A DNA stretch of 64,000 bases, from contig JAZRMX010000022.1 of assembly GCA_045647885.1 (NCBI GenBank), forward strand, positions 62,001 to 126,000, read 5' to 3'. Position numbers and translations under genes: made by a program. Source of the stretch: HGM04593 sp045647885 (GTDB taxonomy: Bacteria > Bacteroidota > Bacteroidia > Bacteroidales > Bacteroidaceae). The notes under the pieces are model-generated. The model was not told the origin of the DNA. It saw only the letters and a list, made by a program, of their open reading frames with translations, and did no database searches. Below are positions 24,531 to 33,778 of this stretch, one piece after another; positions within the stretch are counted from its first letter, which is position 1, and each line of letters opens with the position of its first letter.

Positions 24531-25955
24531 ATGGCAAGAAAAAAGAAAGAACTTCCGCTCCTTGAGCGTATTGAGATAACAGGTGTTGCAGCCGAGGGTA
24601 AGGCTCTTGCGCGTGTCGACGACCTTGTGGTGTTTGTTCCCTTTGTGGTTCCCGGTGATGTGGTGGACTTGAAAGTGCGCCGTAAGAAGCATAGCTATGC
24701 CGAGGCCGAAGCTGTGAATTTCCACGAGTATTCACAGGAGCGTGCTGTGCCTTTCTGCAAGCACTATGGTGTTTGCGGTGGCTGTAAATGGCAATGTCTG
24801 CAGTATGAGCACCAACTGAAATATAAACAGCAACAGGTGGTGGATGCTCTCCGTCGCATAGGTAAGGTGGAGCTTCCCGAGGTTATGCCCATTTTGGGTT
24901 CGGAAAATACCCGTGCTTATCGTAATAAACTTGAATTTACTTTCAGTAACAAGCGTTGGCTTACTTGGGAAGAGGTTGCGCAGGGTGTGGAGTACGATAA
25001 TATGAACGCTTTTGGCTTTCACATTCCCGGTGCTTTCGACAAGGTGCTCGATATTGAGGAGTGTGGTCTGATGTGTGACCTTAACAACCGTTTGCGTAAT
25101 GGTATTCGTGAGTTTGCGGTGAAAGAGGGTATTCCTTTCTTTGATTTGCGCTCTCAGACAGGTGTGTTGCGTAATATGATGATACGTACCTCTACCACGG
25201 GTGAGGTGATGCTGCTTCTGCAGGCAAAAATAGAGAGCGATGCCGATATGGCGCAGTTGCAGAAGGTTCTAGGTTTTATCGCAGAAAACTTCCCTGAGGT
25301 TACCTCTCTCCTCTATGTTGTAAATAATAAATGTAACGACACCTTCGGCGACCTTGAGGTGCATACCTTTAAAGGTACCGACGTTATTTTCGAGGAGATG
25401 GAGGGGCTTCGTTTCAAGGTGGGTCCCAAGTCTTTCTATCAGACAAATAGTGCTCAGGCGTACAACCTCTATAAAGTGGCACGCGACTTTGCTGCGCTCA
25501 CCGGCGACGAGGTGGTGTACGACCTATACACAGGTACCGGTACCATAGCCAACTTTGTGGCGAAGAAGGCAAAAAAGGTTGTTGGTATAGAGTATGTGGA
25601 GGATGCAATCATTGATGCTCGTGTAAATGCCGAACTCAATGGTTTTGATAATCTTACCTTCTTTGCCGGGGATATGAAGGATATCCTTACCCGTGAATTT
25701 ATTGATGTTCACGGTCGTCCCGACGTGATAATTACCGACCCTCCCCGTGCCGGTATGCATAACGATGTTATTGATACAATTCTTTTTGCGGCTCCTCGCA
25801 GAATTGTTTATGTGAGCTGTAACCCTGCAACCCAGGCGCGCGACCTTTCGTTGCTCGATTGTGACTACAAGGTGACAGCTGTGCAGCCTGTGGATATGTT
25901 TCCTCACACGCATCACGTTGAGAATGTTGTTCTTCTTGAGAGAAGAGAAAAATAA
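24531..25955 (+). CDS. rlmD: 23S rRNA (uracil-5-)-methyltransferase, RlmD/TrmA family
   Basis: A 474-residue RNA methyltransferase from the ATG at 24531. An N-terminal TRAM-type RNA-binding domain (RIEITGVAAEGKALARVD) is followed by a 4Fe-4S cysteine set (FCKHYGVCGGCKWQC, about residues 75-90). Next come the SAM site DLYTGTGTIANF (~330) and the catalytic Cys in IVYVSCNPATQARDL (~425). It transfers a methyl group from SAM to C5 of a uridine in 23S rRNA. RlmD (U1939) and RlmC-type members are hard to separate by eye. A TATTTTTG box lies at 24492-24499. The pseudouridine synthase follows after 19 bases, suggesting an RNA-modification operon. Confidence 0.9.
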   Translation: MARKKKELPLLERIEITGVAAEGKALARVDDLVVFVPFVVPGDVVDLKVRRKKHSYAEAEAVNFHEYSQERAVPFCKHYGVCGGCKWQCLQYEHQLKYKQQQVVDALRRIGKVELPEVMPILGSENTRAYRNKLEFTFSNKRWLTWEEVAQGVEYDNMNAFGFHIPGAFDKVLDIEECGLMCDLNNRLRNGIREFAVKEGIPFFDLRSQTGVLRNMMIRTSTTGEVMLLLQAKIESDADMAQLQKVLGFIAENFPEVTSLLYVVNNKCNDTFGDLEVHTFKGTDVIFEEMEGLRFKVGPKSFYQTNSAQAYNLYKVARDFAALTGDEVVYDLYTGTGTIANFVAKKAKKVVGIEYVEDAIIDARVNAELNGFDNLTFFAGDMKDILTREFIDVHGRPDVIITDPPRAGMHNDVIDTILFAAPRRIVYVSCNPATQARDLSLLDCDYKVTAVQPVDMFPHTHHVENVVLLERREK

Positions 25956-25974
25956 ATGTGTAAAATAGAAAAAT

Positions 25975-26859
25975 ATGCGTAGAAATATAAAGACTCTGCT
26001 TACTTTTAAGGTTACTGAAGAGGCGCAACTCATAGCTTTCCTTATGGAGAAGATGCACGGTATAAGCCGTAACAGAGCAAAGGCTCTTATTGTGAACCGT
26101 GTGGTGCTTGTGGATAATAAGATTACCACGCATCCCCTTGCCGAACTGAAACCCGGGCAGGTTGTTCAGCTCGACCGCTCTAAGCACAAGCATTCGTTCC
26201 ACAACAGCAAGCTCGATATTGTTTATGAGGACCCTTATTTGCTGATAATCGATAAGGCGCCCGGTCTTTTGTCTATGAGTAACAATACCCGTCAGGAGAC
26301 TGTGCAGACAATTCTGAACAACTATCTCGAAAAGGGTGGTGGCCGCAATACTTCGCATCTTGTTCACCGTCTCGACCGTGATACTTCGGGCCTTATGGTC
26401 TATGCAAAGGATGTTCAGACACAGCAGTCTCTCATTGATGGTTGGCAGAATCTTGTTACCGACCGCCGTTATATTGCGTTGGTGTCGGGAACTCTGGAGC
26501 AGAAGGAGGGAAAGGTGCAGTCCTGGCTCACCGAGGATAAGCGTTTTGTTACCCATTCGAGCCCTGTGGACAATGGCGGAAAATTTGCCTTGACTTATTA
26601 CCGTGTGTTGCAGGAGGGTGATGGCTATTCGCTTGTGGAGTGCGAGTTGCAGACCGGTAGAAAGAATCAGATTCGTGTGCATATGGCCGATTTGGGACAT
26701 CCCGTTGTCGGTGACCATAAATATGGCAGTACCGATGATTGTATCCGCCGTTTGGGCTTGCACGCGTATATGCTCTGCTTCCGTCACCCGGTGACCGGCA
26801 AGATGCTGCGCTTTGAAACGCCTGTACCCGCTTGTTTTGAAAAGTGCTTGAATGGTTAA
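25975..26859 (+). CDS. RluA-family pseudouridine synthase
   Basis: A 294-residue enzyme that isomerises specific uridines in rRNA or tRNA. It has an N-terminal S4 RNA-binding domain (ISRNRAKALIVNRVVLVDN, about residues 30-48). The catalytic motif HRLDRDTSGLMVYAK is near residue 135, with the essential Asp. The C-terminal LQTGRKNQIRVHMADLGHPV motif is typical of RluA members. The target site cannot be read from the sequence. It lies between the rlmD-type gene and a peptidoglycan-binding protein whose start overlaps its end by 8 bases. Confidence 0.92.
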   Translation: MRRNIKTLLTFKVTEEAQLIAFLMEKMHGISRNRAKALIVNRVVLVDNKITTHPLAELKPGQVVQLDRSKHKHSFHNSKLDIVYEDPYLLIIDKAPGLLSMSNNTRQETVQTILNNYLEKGGGRNTSHLVHRLDRDTSGLMVYAKDVQTQQSLIDGWQNLVTDRRYIALVSGTLEQKEGKVQSWLTEDKRFVTHSSPVDNGGKFALTYYRVLQEGDGYSLVECELQTGRKNQIRVHMADLGHPVVGDHKYGSTDDCIRRLGLHAYMLCFRHPVTGKMLRFETPVPACFEKCLNG

Positions 26860-27394
26860 TTCTCTTTTAAGGAATATTGTTGCGGTAATTGCGCTGTCGG
26901 CGGTGTTGCTGCCGGCGCAAGCATCTTGTTGCGATATTTTACCTTGCGATACCACTCTTGTGTTTAAAAAGATGCCAGCCGATACTGCGGTTATTAAAAA
27001 GGTGGAAAAGCCAAAGAAGAAACCCGTGAAAAAGGCGACTGCGAAGAAAGGCGGAGCGCAGAAAAGAGTTTTGGAGTCCAAACCCAAGGCTAAGAGCAAG
27101 AGCGACTCGGTTGTATATATGCAGCCTAAATATTCCCTGGGCGACAGGGTTATTATGAGAGGTGATTCGGGAGCCGATGTAAAGAAACTTGCCGAGATTA
27201 TGGTGAAGAATCTTTATCTCGATGAAAACTCGGTTCCTTATACCAAAGGCGGTGCGGTTCTGTACGACGGCGAGCTGTTGAGGGCTGTAAAGTTGTTCCA
27301 AAAAGTTTCGGGACTTTACGATGATGGAATCGTGGGGGTCACAACCATAAAGGAGCTGCGCAAGATTCATAGGTGGCGCAGAACTTCTAATTAA
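26852..27394 (+). CDS. Exported peptidoglycan-binding-domain protein
   Basis: A 180-residue protein with an N-terminal signal peptide (NIVAVIALSAVLLPAQASC, possible cleavage or lipid attachment near the Cys pair). A very Lys/Pro-rich basic linker covers about residues 45-85 (KKVEKPKKKPVKKATAKK). The C-terminal domain (MRGDSGADVKKLAEIMVKN through LRAVKLFQKVSGLYDDGIVG) fits the PG_binding_1 fold that docks on cell-wall peptidoglycan. No catalytic domain is attached. It probably acts as a periplasmic wall-binding accessory protein. The start overlaps the pseudouridine synthase gene by 8 bases, and a perfect terminator follows immediately. Confidence 0.82.
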   Translation: MVNSLLRNIVAVIALSAVLLPAQASCCDILPCDTTLVFKKMPADTAVIKKVEKPKKKPVKKATAKKGGAQKRVLESKPKAKSKSDSVVYMQPKYSLGDRVIMRGDSGADVKKLAEIMVKNLYLDENSVPYTKGGAVLYDGELLRAVKLFQKVSGLYDDGIVGVTTIKELRKIHRWRRTSN

Positions 27395-27395
27395 C

Positions 27396-27427
27396 AAAAA
27401 AACGAACACCACGGTGTTCGTTTTTTT
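27396..27427. terminator. Bidirectional terminator
   Basis: CGAACACC and GGTGTTCG (27403-27410 and 27413-27420), extended by seven A and seven T, form a 15-bp stem. It lies two bases after the peptidoglycan-binding gene and 30 bases before the end of the converging endonuclease gene. Confidence 0.92.
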
Positions 27428-27456
27428 GTTGTTTGTTGTTTTCTTGTGTATTGCTG

Positions 27457-28347
27457 TTAAAGATTCCAGGCTTTCAGATCCTTGGAACTTTCGAGTGTGT
27501 TTTCCAGCTTGTCGGGCAGGTTGCAGAAGAAATCAATGCCTGTGGCTTCCTCGAGTTCGTCTATGCTCATTGCGTAATCGCTGAGGTTGCCACCTGTGTT
27601 GTTGTTATGTCCGAGCAGGAAGGCAATGCCGTAGTATGAATTGTTCTTCTGGCGCACAAGTGCCATAAAGTATTTTTTCGGTATTGTAAGGGTGCTCTTG
27701 ACGTCGTATTCGCCTTCTCTGATAGTTGCTCCCTTTACAACATATAATACATCGCTTGTTGTGCACCAGCCACTGGTTCTGTTGTTTATTCTGGTTTCGA
27801 GTTTGTTCCACGGGCCGTCCTGGTTGAAGGTGGAACGCATGGGAGACATATTTATGGAGTAGAATGTGTGTCTGTTGGCTTCCTTTGAGTAGAGGCGGTC
27901 GTACGAAGCAACAAGGTGTCCGCGGTCGTAGCCCGAAAGTCCGTAGATGGAGTAGATGCCCCGGCTCGAGTCCATCTGGTATTCTGCGGGTATCTCGGGT
28001 GCGTAATCCCAGGGGTCTCCTCTCCACTCGGTCGATTTCCAGTTGTTTCTGTTCCAGTTGATGTTGTCGGTGGTGTTGTCAAATGTGAATGCTACCCAGC
28101 GTGCGTGTTTGCGTGCAATGTTGTATGCAACGCTGTAAGTTACCTGTTCCTTGCCGTCTTCCGATGTTGTGTAGGTGAGGAATATATCCTCGTCGTTCAG
28201 GCGAGGTACTTCGTAGTTGGTGGCGTATTTGCCTCCGTCGTTGTTGCTGCCTGCGTTTTCGGGGGTGAGGGTGATTATGGTGTCGCTGTCGCTGCTGCAG
28301 GCTGCGAACAGGGTTGCCGATAATATAAGGTATAAGATGTTTTTCAT
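27457..28347 (-). CDS. DNA/RNA non-specific endonuclease, lipoprotein
   Basis: A 296-residue nuclease of the NucA/Serratia type. The catalytic motif DRGHLVASYDRLYS lies near residues 142-155, with the general-base His, and the metal-ligand Asn follows in INMSPMRSTFNQDGPWNKLE. The N-terminus is a lipoprotein signal (LILSATLFAACSSDSD, lipobox AAC), so the enzyme is probably anchored at the outer membrane or cell surface. There it could digest extracellular DNA and RNA for nutrients. An acidic, low-complexity stretch follows the Cys, as in many Bacteroides surface lipoproteins. Confidence 0.92.
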   Translation of the reverse strand: MKNILYLILSATLFAACSSDSDTIITLTPENAGSNNDGGKYATNYEVPRLNDEDIFLTYTTSEDGKEQVTYSVAYNIARKHARWVAFTFDNTTDNINWNRNNWKSTEWRGDPWDYAPEIPAEYQMDSSRGIYSIYGLSGYDRGHLVASYDRLYSKEANRHTFYSINMSPMRSTFNQDGPWNKLETRINNRTSGWCTTSDVLYVVKGATIREGEYDVKSTLTIPKKYFMALVRQKNNSYYGIAFLLGHNNNTGGNLSDYAMSIDELEEATGIDFFCNLPDKLENTLESSKDLKAWNL

Positions 28348-28365
28348 AATATCTCTGTGTGAGGT

Positions 28366-28404
28366 AAAAAAAAAGGTGTATTAAGCGCGCTTAATACACC
28401 TTTT
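28366..28404. terminator. Palindromic terminator between rpmE2 and the nuclease gene
   Basis: A perfect 34-base palindrome (28371-28404, half AAAAGGTGTATTAAGCG), preceded on the plus strand by an A-run. It therefore reads as hairpin plus T-run on the minus strand, after rpmE2. It would insulate the nuclease gene from rpmE2 transcription. Confidence 0.88.
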
Positions 28405-28422
28405 GTATTTTTGTTACATTGA

Positions 28423-28674
28423 TTATTTCTTAATCTTAGCGTAACGGCTCATGAACTTGTCTACGCGACCAGCGGTATCCACAAGTTTAGCTTTACCAGT
28501 GTAGAAGGGGTGAGATGTGTTTGAGATCTCAAGTTTGATCAAGGGGTATGTCTCGCCCTCGAACTCAATAGTCTCCTTTGTGTTGCAAGTTGACTGTGAA
28601 AGGAAGCAATCGCCGTTTGACATATCTTTGAATACAACGGGGCGATAAGCTGCGGGATGAATGTCTTTTTTCAT
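28423..28674 (-). CDS. rpmE2: Ribosomal protein L31 type B
   Basis: An 83-residue 50S subunit protein. I start it at MKKDIHPAAYRPVVFKD, the family N-terminus; a longer frame exists upstream but has no support. The type B form is recognised by VVFKDMSNGDCFLSQST and the absence of the CXXC zinc ligands of type A. The end SRYAKIKK is normal. It is a single-gene unit with a terminator after it. Confidence 0.97.
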   Translation of the reverse strand: MKKDIHPAAYRPVVFKDMSNGDCFLSQSTCNTKETIEFEGETYPLIKLEISNTSHPFYTGKAKLVDTAGRVDKFMSRYAKIKK

Positions 28675-28802
28675 TTTCTTATTGATTTTAAGTTCTTTAT
28701 ATGCCGTTAACACGCGACAAAACGTGTATATAAGCTTTCGAGGTGCAAAGGTAATGCTTTTGCTTTAATAGACAAAATTTTTACACTCTTTTTTAGCTAA
28801 AA

Positions 28803-29984
28803 TTATTCAACGTACAGCACGAGTCCCTTGAGGTATTCACCTTCGGGGTGGTATATGTTCACGGGGTGGTCGGCAGGCTGTGTAAGCTGGTGAAGTATGC
28901 GCACGTTGCGCTTTGCCATAGCTGCAGCGGTAAATACGGCTGTACGGAAGTCCTGCTTGCTTACCACCTGCGAGCACGAGAAGGTGAAGAGTATTCCTCC
29001 GGGCTGTATCTTTTCCAATGCTTTTGCGTTTAGACGGCGGTAGCCTATGAGGGCGTTGCGCAGCGAGTCGCGGTGCTTGGCAAAGGCCGGGGGGTCGAGA
29101 ATTATGAGGTTGTAGTTGTTGCCCATACGCTCGAGGTAGTCAAATGCGTCCTCGGCAAAGGCTGCGTGGCGCTCGTCGCCAGGGAAGTTGATGGCTACGT
29201 TGGCGTTCGTCAGGTCGATGGCTTTTTGCGAGCAGTCTACCGAGTGTACAACTTCGGCTCCGCCACGCAGGGCGTATATGCTGAAACCGCCTGTGTAGCA
29301 GAACATATTGAGCAGTTTGCGTCCTTTTGCGTATTTTTCGAGCAATGAGCGGTTCTCGCGCTGGTCTACAAAGAAACCTGTCTTTTGGCCGCGTAGCCAG
29401 TCTATGTGGAATTTTAGTCCATACTCGGTGGAAATGTTTTCGGCATCACCGCCCATAAGGTATCCGTTCTCCTTGCTTATGTCGGCCTTGTAGGGGAGTG
29501 TGGTTTCCGACTTGTAGTATATGTTCTGCAGGGTGTCGCCCAGAGTGTTTTTCAGTGCTTCGGCAACTTCGTTACGGTTTACGTGCATACCTACGCTGTG
29601 TGCTTGCATAACCGCGGTGTTGCCGTATATGTCTATGATGAGTCCGGGGAGGCAGTCGCCCTCGCCGTGTACAAGGCGGTAGGTGTCATTGTCCTCGCGG
29701 TCGGCTATGCCTGTTCTGCGGCGCAGGTCATAGGCTGTGGCTATGCGACGGTTCCAGAATGCCTGGTCTATGGGTTCGTCGTTGAATGTGAGCACTCGCA
29801 CGGAGATGCTGCCCACCTGTACGTGTCCGCGGGCGATGAATTCGCCGGTGCTGGTGTAAACGGTTACTATTTCGCCTTCTTCGGGCTTGCCGTCGATGCG
29901 TGCTATTGCTCCCGAGAATATCCAGGGATGGAAGCGGCGCAACGACTCTTCCTTGCCGCGCTTGAGTGTTACGGATTTTTCCAT
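28803..29984 (-). CDS. rlmI: RlmI-type 23S rRNA cytosine-5 methyltransferase
   Basis: A 393-residue enzyme from the ATG ending at 29984. An N-terminal PUA domain (LKRGKEESLRRFHPWIFSGAI at residues 6-26) is followed by a Rossmann methyltransferase. The SAM loop is LNMFCYTGGFSIYALRGGAE (~225-244), and LIILDPPAFAKHRDSL is the catalytic-loop region. FSCSQVVSKQDF near the end carries the Cys of the family. It methylates C5 of a 23S rRNA cytosine. The start codon lies 4 bases after the stop of the exonuclease gene, so the three genes 31114-28803 form one operon. Confidence 0.9.
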   Translation of the reverse strand: MEKSVTLKRGKEESLRRFHPWIFSGAIARIDGKPEEGEIVTVYTSTGEFIARGHVQVGSISVRVLTFNDEPIDQAFWNRRIATAYDLRRRTGIADREDNDTYRLVHGEGDCLPGLIIDIYGNTAVMQAHSVGMHVNRNEVAEALKNTLGDTLQNIYYKSETTLPYKADISKENGYLMGGDAENISTEYGLKFHIDWLRGQKTGFFVDQRENRSLLEKYAKGRKLLNMFCYTGGFSIYALRGGAEVVHSVDCSQKAIDLTNANVAINFPGDERHAAFAEDAFDYLERMGNNYNLIILDPPAFAKHRDSLRNALIGYRRLNAKALEKIQPGGILFTFSCSQVVSKQDFRTAVFTAAAMAKRNVRILHQLTQPADHPVNIYHPEGEYLKGLVLYVE

Positions 29985-29988
29985 AGGT

Positions 29989-30576
29989 CTATCTTTTTTC
30001 AAGTTCTTTCAGTCGGTTATATATCTTCAGGCACGCCCACGCGTCGGTGGCGGCGTATTGTTTTTGCTTGTCGGTGAGAACGTCGTGCTCCCAGTTTGTG
30101 AGCTGCTGGCTTTTTGATATTCTCTCGCCGAATATTATTGCGTATATCTTCTGCAGGCTCATCTCTTCAATACCGAAGGTGCTTACGTATTTCTGCAGGT
30201 CGAAAAAGCCACCGGCCTTGAATTTCTTGCGGCGGGCAAGGGCCTGATAGTCGTCGTGCAGCGATACTCCAATCTTCATTATCTCCTTGTCCTCGAGCAG
30301 GGCTACAAGTGAGTCGGGCATTCCGGTGCGGCACAGTCTTATGAGGAAACAGGTGTCGGCGGTGGATAGCTGCAAAAGTGATACGTTATAATGCACTCCT
30401 TTACGGAATGCCGGGCGTGTTTCCGTGTCGAGCCCCAGGATTTTCTCCTTTGAAAGGGCTTTGACGGCTTTGTCCACCTCGGATGCCGTGTCAATGGTGA
30501 TGATGCGCCCCGGGTATACCAGAGTGGGCATCTGCGCCACTTCGCTTTTTTCTATGCGTGCATTAAAAATTGTCAT
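29989..30576 (-). CDS. RNase D-like 3'-5' exonuclease (DEDDy)
   Basis: A 195-residue single-domain exonuclease. The three DEDDy motifs are visible: ILGLDTETRPAF near residues 46-57 (Asp and Glu), MKIGVSLHDDYQALAR near 99-114, and KQYAATDAWACLKIY near 172-186 with the Tyr-x3-Asp. No HRDC domain follows, unlike E. coli RNase D, so it is the short form common in Bacteroidetes. It could trim RNA or DNA 3' ends. Its start overlaps the end of the upstream DUF5063 gene by 14 bases. Confidence 0.88.
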   Translation of the reverse strand: MTIFNARIEKSEVAQMPTLVYPGRIITIDTASEVDKAVKALSKEKILGLDTETRPAFRKGVHYNVSLLQLSTADTCFLIRLCRTGMPDSLVALLEDKEIMKIGVSLHDDYQALARRKKFKAGGFFDLQKYVSTFGIEEMSLQKIYAIIFGERISKSQQLTNWEHDVLTDKQKQYAATDAWACLKIYNRLKELEKR

Positions 30577-31114
30577 TGTCGTTCTCCTCTTCGTCGGGCT
30601 CGGTGTTATATGCTATGTCGTGGAGTGCACGCAGTGTGTTTACGGTTCTTTGTCCCCAGTATTGCTTGAAATGCTCGTTGCATTCAATTATAGCATCGTG
30701 CATAGTTTCGTTTACGCAGGTTTGGAAGAGGCATACAAAATTCTTGATGTCCTGGTATATGTCGGCAATATCCTCCGATATGTTTCTTGAAACGGGGGTG
30801 TCGCTGTATTTCATATCCTCCACAAAAACATCGAGGTAGACATCCTTGTCGGCGAGGAGGTTCGAGATTGTCATACGCAAAACTTCGTAGCTGTCCTCGG
30901 TTACAAAATCTTCAAGGTCGTCGTCGCTCGCGCGCTCTTCGGTGGGCAGCATTTGTGCCTTAAGGTAGAGCAGGGGAAGAATCTTGAGCATTGTGCTCAC
31001 AAATTCCTTGCGTGTGTGTTCGTTGGTGCGCTCTATGTATGCGCAGAATTCTGCGGCTACGGTGACGAATTCTACCGTGTTGCGCTGGAATACTATGTCG
31101 GTTGTCTCCTCCAT
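30563..31114 (-). CDS. DUF5063-type protein, unknown function
   Basis: A 183-residue acidic, largely helical protein (RNTVEFVTVAAEFCAYIER..., AQMLPTEERASDDDLEDFVT) that matches my memory of the DUF5063 family found throughout Bacteroidales. It has no signal peptide or membrane segment. The last residues are very acidic (EPDEEENDNDNF). It begins the operon with the RNase D-like exonuclease and RlmI methyltransferase, so an RNA-metabolism link is suggested by context only. Confidence 0.7.
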   Translation of the reverse strand: MEETTDIVFQRNTVEFVTVAAEFCAYIERTNEHTRKEFVSTMLKILPLLYLKAQMLPTEERASDDDLEDFVTEDSYEVLRMTISNLLADKDVYLDVFVEDMKYSDTPVSRNISEDIADIYQDIKNFVCLFQTCVNETMHDAIIECNEHFKQYWGQRTVNTLRALHDIAYNTEPDEEENDNDNF

Positions 31115-31264
31115 TGTTGTTTCTATGGTTTTATCGGATGTTTTTATTTTGCCGCGAAGTTACAAAAAAAATGGCGGAGAGTGGGGCGGTGCTATCTATT
31201 TTTTTTATATCTTCGCAATGTTTATCTCTATTTATAATTTAGGGGTACTATAAATTACACAAGT

Positions 31265-33748
31265 ATGGCAAAGAAAAGTATGACACAGGAGAAGAAGGCT
31301 CCTGTCTGGAAAAAGATAAAATTCGCATTGAGTAACCCCACCCTGCATTTTTTTGTGGGGCTTATGTTTGGAGCTTTGGCAATTTTCATTTGCAGCTCTT
31401 TTCTGTCGTTTTTTTCATCGGGTGGCGCCGACCAGAGCGTTATAGGTGCTGTTGGTGAGGGTGCAGAGGCTGCGGTGGAGAATACCTCGGGCAAGAGTGG
31501 CGCTCTGTTTGCCGACTTTCTTATAAACGGCTGTTTCGGTTGGTCGTCGGTGTTTGTGGTACCTTTGCTTGTGGCATTGATGCTGCGCTTGATGAATATT
31601 CGCCGCCCTTACTTGGTGAAATGGTTCATTGTAACGGTCTTTGCTGTAGTGTGGGGGTCGGTCTTCTTCTCGTTTGCCTTCAGTAATCTTTTTGCCGACA
31701 GCTTTGTGTCGCCTGGCGGCCGTCACGGAGAATTTGTCTGTAGCTGGCTTATGGACAAGGTTGGTGTAGTCGGGTTGATACTTATATTGGTTGTTACACT
31801 TATAGCCTTTATGACATATCTCACCCGTGAAACCATTACCTGGTTGCAGAATGCACTGGCATTCAGCTTTATACCCAAGGCTTCTGTTCCGGTTGAAGAA
31901 GAGGTTTCTGCCGAAGAGCCTGTCGAGAGTGGGATGGAACTGGAGGTGCCTGCAGAGGAACAGCCCGTGGAAGAGGAGTCCGCGGACAATATTATGGAGT
32001 ATGATGTGGATGATTTTCCGGTTGAAGAGCCTGTAAGTGATGATGATGTAGAAGAGGTACTTGAAATTGAGGAAGAAGAAGTTCCTGCGCCTGAACTGCC
32101 TGCCGATGATATTGCCGCGCAGTTCGATGCTGTGGCAAGGCGTGCCGCCTCGGTCGACGGTACTGCTGCAATAAGTATGGAGATAGAGGAGGCTGCCGGT
32201 GACGAGGATACGGGCGGAGATATGCTCCGTCCCATAAATCCCAAAGACGAATTGAGCTATTACAAGCCCCCCACCGTGGATTTGCTCGATAAATATGAGC
32301 AGACCACTCACGCCATTGATATGAACGAGCAGAATGCCAACAAGGAGAAGATTGTTGAGGTACTGCGTAATTTCGAGATTAAAATCAGTTCGATAAAGGC
32401 AACAGTGGGTCCCACAATTACTCTTTACGAGATAACTCCGGCTCCGGGTATACGCATATCTAAAATCAAGAACCTTGAGGATGATATTGCAATGAGCCTC
32501 TCGGCACTTTGTATCCGTATTATCGCTCCCATACCAGGAAAGGGAACGGTGGGTATTGAGGTGCCTAATGCGAACAAGCAGATTGTTCCTATGGCTTCGT
32601 TGCTCAACAGTCGTAAATACAAGGAGACCGATATGGCCCTGCCGCTTGCGCTGGGTAAAACCATATCCAATGATGTGTTTATGGTGGATATGGCAAAAAT
32701 GCCCCACTTGCTTGTTGCCGGTGCCACCGGTATGGGTAAGTCTGTGGGCTTGAATGCGATAATCACCTCGCTTCTCTATAAGATGCACCCGGCCTATTTG
32801 AAATTTGTGATGGTCGATCCCAAGATGGTGGAGTTGAGTCTTTACAATGTTCTTGAGAAACACTTTCTTGCAAAACTTGAAGGTGAGGATGAACCTATAA
32901 TCACCGATGTGAACAAGGTGGTGCGTACCTTGAAATCTCTTTGTGTGGAGATGGATAACCGCTATAAATTGTTGCAGATGGCATCGGTGCGCTCGGTTAA
33001 GGAGTATAACGAAAAATACCTCAATAAAGAGTTGCTTCCTACAAAAGGACATCGTTTTATGCCCTATATTGTGGTAATCATAGACGAGTATGGCGACCTT
33101 ATGATGACCGCCGGTCGCGAGGTGGAGCAGCCCATTGCCCGAATAGCTCAAAAGGCACGTGCCGTGGGTATACATATGATTATTGCCACACAGCGTCCTA
33201 CAACAAATATCATTACCGGTACCATTAAGGCGAACTTCCCTGCGCGTATGGCGTTCCGTGTAATCTCGGTTATTGACTCTCGTACAATTCTTGACCGTCA
33301 GGGTGCCAACCAATTGCAAGGTCGTGGCGATATGCTCTTCCTTGCCGGTAACGACCCCGTGCGTGTGCAGTGTGCTCTTGTGGAGACAAAAGAGGTGGAG
33401 CGCGTGTGTGCCCACATAGCCAAGCAGCAGGGTTATCCCACTGCTTATATTCTGCCCGAGCCCGACGAGGTTTCGGCTGACGGCTCTGGCGGAGCCCCCC
33501 GTGGCGAGTTGAGTTCCGACAAACTCGACGGCTTGTTCGCCGAAGCAGCACGCATTGTGGTTATCCATCAGCAGGGTTCAACTTCGCTCATACAGCGCAA
33601 GTTGAACGTGGGCTTTAACCGCGCCGGTCGTATAATGGACCAACTCTGCCAGACCGGAATCGTGGGTGAGCAGGAGGGTAGCAAGCCCCGACAAGTACTT
33701 TGTGCCGACGAGGCCGACCTTGAATTCCGCCTCAAACAGTTGTTGTGA
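31265..33748 (+). CDS. ftsK: DNA translocase FtsK
   Basis: An 827-residue septum-anchored DNA pump that clears and orients chromosome termini during division and activates Xer recombination. There are four N-terminal membrane helices (about residues 20-195), then a very acidic Glu/Pro-rich linker (~200-300, EEPVESGMELEVPAEEQP). The RecA-like motor has Walker A GATGMGKSVGLN (~485) and Walker B YIVVIIDEYGDLMM. The C-terminal gamma winged helix (GSTSLIQRKLNVGFNRAGRI) reads KOPS-like sites. The -7 box TATCTTCG at 31208-31215 precedes it. The lolA-like and trxB genes follow in the same orientation. Confidence 0.97.
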   Translation: MAKKSMTQEKKAPVWKKIKFALSNPTLHFFVGLMFGALAIFICSSFLSFFSSGGADQSVIGAVGEGAEAAVENTSGKSGALFADFLINGCFGWSSVFVVPLLVALMLRLMNIRRPYLVKWFIVTVFAVVWGSVFFSFAFSNLFADSFVSPGGRHGEFVCSWLMDKVGVVGLILILVVTLIAFMTYLTRETITWLQNALAFSFIPKASVPVEEEVSAEEPVESGMELEVPAEEQPVEEESADNIMEYDVDDFPVEEPVSDDDVEEVLEIEEEEVPAPELPADDIAAQFDAVARRAASVDGTAAISMEIEEAAGDEDTGGDMLRPINPKDELSYYKPPTVDLLDKYEQTTHAIDMNEQNANKEKIVEVLRNFEIKISSIKATVGPTITLYEITPAPGIRISKIKNLEDDIAMSLSALCIRIIAPIPGKGTVGIEVPNANKQIVPMASLLNSRKYKETDMALPLALGKTISNDVFMVDMAKMPHLLVAGATGMGKSVGLNAIITSLLYKMHPAYLKFVMVDPKMVELSLYNVLEKHFLAKLEGEDEPIITDVNKVVRTLKSLCVEMDNRYKLLQMASVRSVKEYNEKYLNKELLPTKGHRFMPYIVVIIDEYGDLMMTAGREVEQPIARIAQKARAVGIHMIIATQRPTTNIITGTIKANFPARMAFRVISVIDSRTILDRQGANQLQGRGDMLFLAGNDPVRVQCALVETKEVERVCAHIAKQQGYPTAYILPEPDEVSADGSGGAPRGELSSDKLDGLFAEAARIVVIHQQGSTSLIQRKLNVGFNRAGRIMDQLCQTGIVGEQEGSKPRQVLCADEADLEFRLKQLL

Positions 33749-33778
33749 TAAAGTGTTTATTATATATATAAGGTAATT

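Noticed and set aside
25768..27099. A 443-codon open frame antisense to rlmD, the pseudouridine synthase and the PG-binding gene
   Set aside because: It spans three well-supported genes on the other strand and shows no recognisable motifs.
29985..30002. Upstream TTG start for the RlmI-type gene
   Set aside because: It adds six residues with no family support and overlaps the previous gene; the ATG ending at 29984 fits better.
31415..33568. A 717-codon open frame antisense to ftsK
   Set aside because: It lies entirely opposite a certain ftsK gene. The translation is rich in His, Cys and Tyr with no domain pattern, as expected from the codon bias of the real gene.
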